A program made the position numbers and the translations under genes. Below are positions 63,071 to 64,000 of a DNA stretch of 64,000 bases, in pieces. The first letter of the stretch is position 1. Each line of letters begins with the position of its first letter. The stretch covers positions 86,817,398-86,881,397 of the forward strand of contig NC_134457.1 in the NCBI RefSeq assembly GCF_047948215.1, written 5' to 3'. This DNA comes from Lycorma delicatula (Eukaryota > Arthropoda > Insecta > Hemiptera > Fulgoridae). The notes under the pieces are model-generated. The model had not been told where the DNA came from. It saw only the letters and a program-made list of their open reading frames with translations, and did not search any database.

Positions 63071-64000
63071 CACGAGAGACAATCAATAATCAAAGACACA
63101 AATTGATGTAGAAAAAACTGTATATCTTTACAACATGAGACTCTTAACATACATTTCTACTTCTTAAAATAATCCCCACCAGTATTAATACAATTGTCCC
63201 AACGATGAACTAGTTTGTTTATATCTGATGCAAAGACGTCTTTGTCTTGTTGTTTGAGGCACTTTCCCACAAATTCTTTGACCTCCTCATTGTTGCTGAA
63301 CTTCTTTCCACGTAATGCCTCCTTGATTGGACCAAACAAATTAAAATCCGAGGGAACCAAATCTGGACTGTAGGGAGGATGTGGTAGTATCTCCCAACCC
63401 ATTTTCCAATGGTTTCTTAGGTCAGGTGGGTGGTGTGAGGGCAAGCATTGTCATGTAGTAATATCACCCATTTTCTTTGAGATCCACAATGTTTTTATCT
63501 CATTGCTGGCTTTACTCTTTTCATCAGCATGTCTGAGCAGTAGACACTATTTATTTTATGCAGATTTTCCAAATCACAAAAGACAACACCTTGGGCGTCC
63601 CAAACGATGGTCAACATGACATTTCCCGCTGATGCTTGCATTCTGAATTTCTTTGAGATAGGAGAGCTGGTTTGTCTTTGTTCTTTGTCCATGCTTTGTC
63701 TTTTGGACTCTGGTTCAAAATGGTGAACCCAAGTTTCATCACACATTAAAATCTTGTTTAAAAAAGGGTCACCTTCCCTTTCACAGCGTTTTCTCAAGTC
63801 TGTACACAGTTTGAGTCTTGTTTCCTTGTGTTGTTGCGTTAACTCTTTCGGGACCCACCTTGCCCTTGTTTTGTTGTACTTGAGCTTGTTACTGATAACG
63901 TTATGAACTGTGCCAACACTTACTGCAACTGTTTTTGCTATATGTTCAACTATGATACGTTGGTCTTCACGAATAATGTCGTCAATGCGGGTTTCAAGCG
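63071..64000 (-). mobile_element. Mariner transposon, cut by the window end
   Basis: The left edge is CACGAGAGACAATCAATAAT after a TA at 63069-63070, directly next to a (CA)n(TA)n run. The transposase relic fills the rest. The other end lies beyond 64000. Confidence 0.85.
63157..64000 (-). pseudogene. Mariner transposase, DD34D, 5' end outside window
   Basis: An open frame from the window edge gives LETRIDDIIREDQRIIVEHI and SVGTVHNVISNKLKYNK (HTH), ARWVPKELT, CDETWVHHFEPESKRQSM (first Asp) and AGNVMLTIVWDAQGVVF. A stop at about 63492 is followed in the same frame by ILLHDNACPHTT (second Asp), a second stop, and a frameshift into GWEILPHPPYSPDLVPSDFN (third Asp). It ends RWDNCINTGGDYFKK. All three acidic residues survive, but the gene is broken. 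Confidence 0.9.

Larger units (their letters stand above)
61940..64000 (-). other. Partial intron upstream of exon a
   Basis: 61940-63068 is AT-rich with no exon or element recognised. The rest is a mariner that runs off the window. Confidence 0.7.

Noticed and set aside
1..64000. CRISPR array, bacterial operon or viral cluster
   Set aside because: Spliced exons, microsatellites and eukaryotic transposons throughout rule out a prokaryotic reading; no regularly spaced repeats were found.

Overview
This is an AT-rich, intron-dominated eukaryotic window. Weak coding density, GT/AG introns of 2-9 kb and the mix of mariner, LINE and Penelope-like relics point to an arthropod, most likely an insect. 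Several repeats resemble families I associate with Hemiptera, but I could not check that.

One host gene fills the window. It runs on the minus strand and I could follow twelve internal exons, from 61939 down to 3962. Their splice phases fit with no conflict and they join into 577 uninterrupted codons. The product is a voltage-gated calcium channel alpha-2/delta auxiliary subunit (CACNA2D3 / Drosophila straightjacket family). In order the exons encode the end of the VWA_N domain, a VWA domain with an intact DxSxS metal site (DTSGS), and most of a Cache-type domain. Neither end is in the window: the signal-peptide exon lies beyond 64000, and the rest of the Cache region, the delta part and the C-terminus lie beyond position 1.

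The introns hold decayed mobile elements. 1-3.9 kb: a LINE with a nested insertion. 4.4-5.3 kb: two Penelope-like GIY-YIG fragments, head to head. 6.0 kb: a tRNA-type SINE. 12.3-18.0 kb: three DNA transposons, two of them nested in the first, which has about 465-bp inverted repeats. 18.6-19.3, 24.3 and 50.5 kb: copies of an ACTTCCTTGTAC repeat. 32.4-33.65 kb: a full-length mariner with TA duplications. 34.0-34.7 kb: a GC-rich LTR-like block. 36.1-37.1 and 38.4-39.4 kb: two LINE insertions, the second with a 13-bp target duplication. 39.9-42.0 kb: Penelope-like tails, a solo terminal repeat and a LINE tail. 43.7-47.8 kb: a transposase relic and a second, shorter copy of the 12-18 kb element, itself hit by a LINE. 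52, 58, 60.3 and 63.1-64 kb: four more transposase relics, the last running off the window.

Nearly every mobile-element ORF is broken by stops or frameshifts. Two elements have an empty-site relative elsewhere in the window, so their insertion history can be read directly. No tRNA gene, rRNA, CRISPR array or second host gene was seen.
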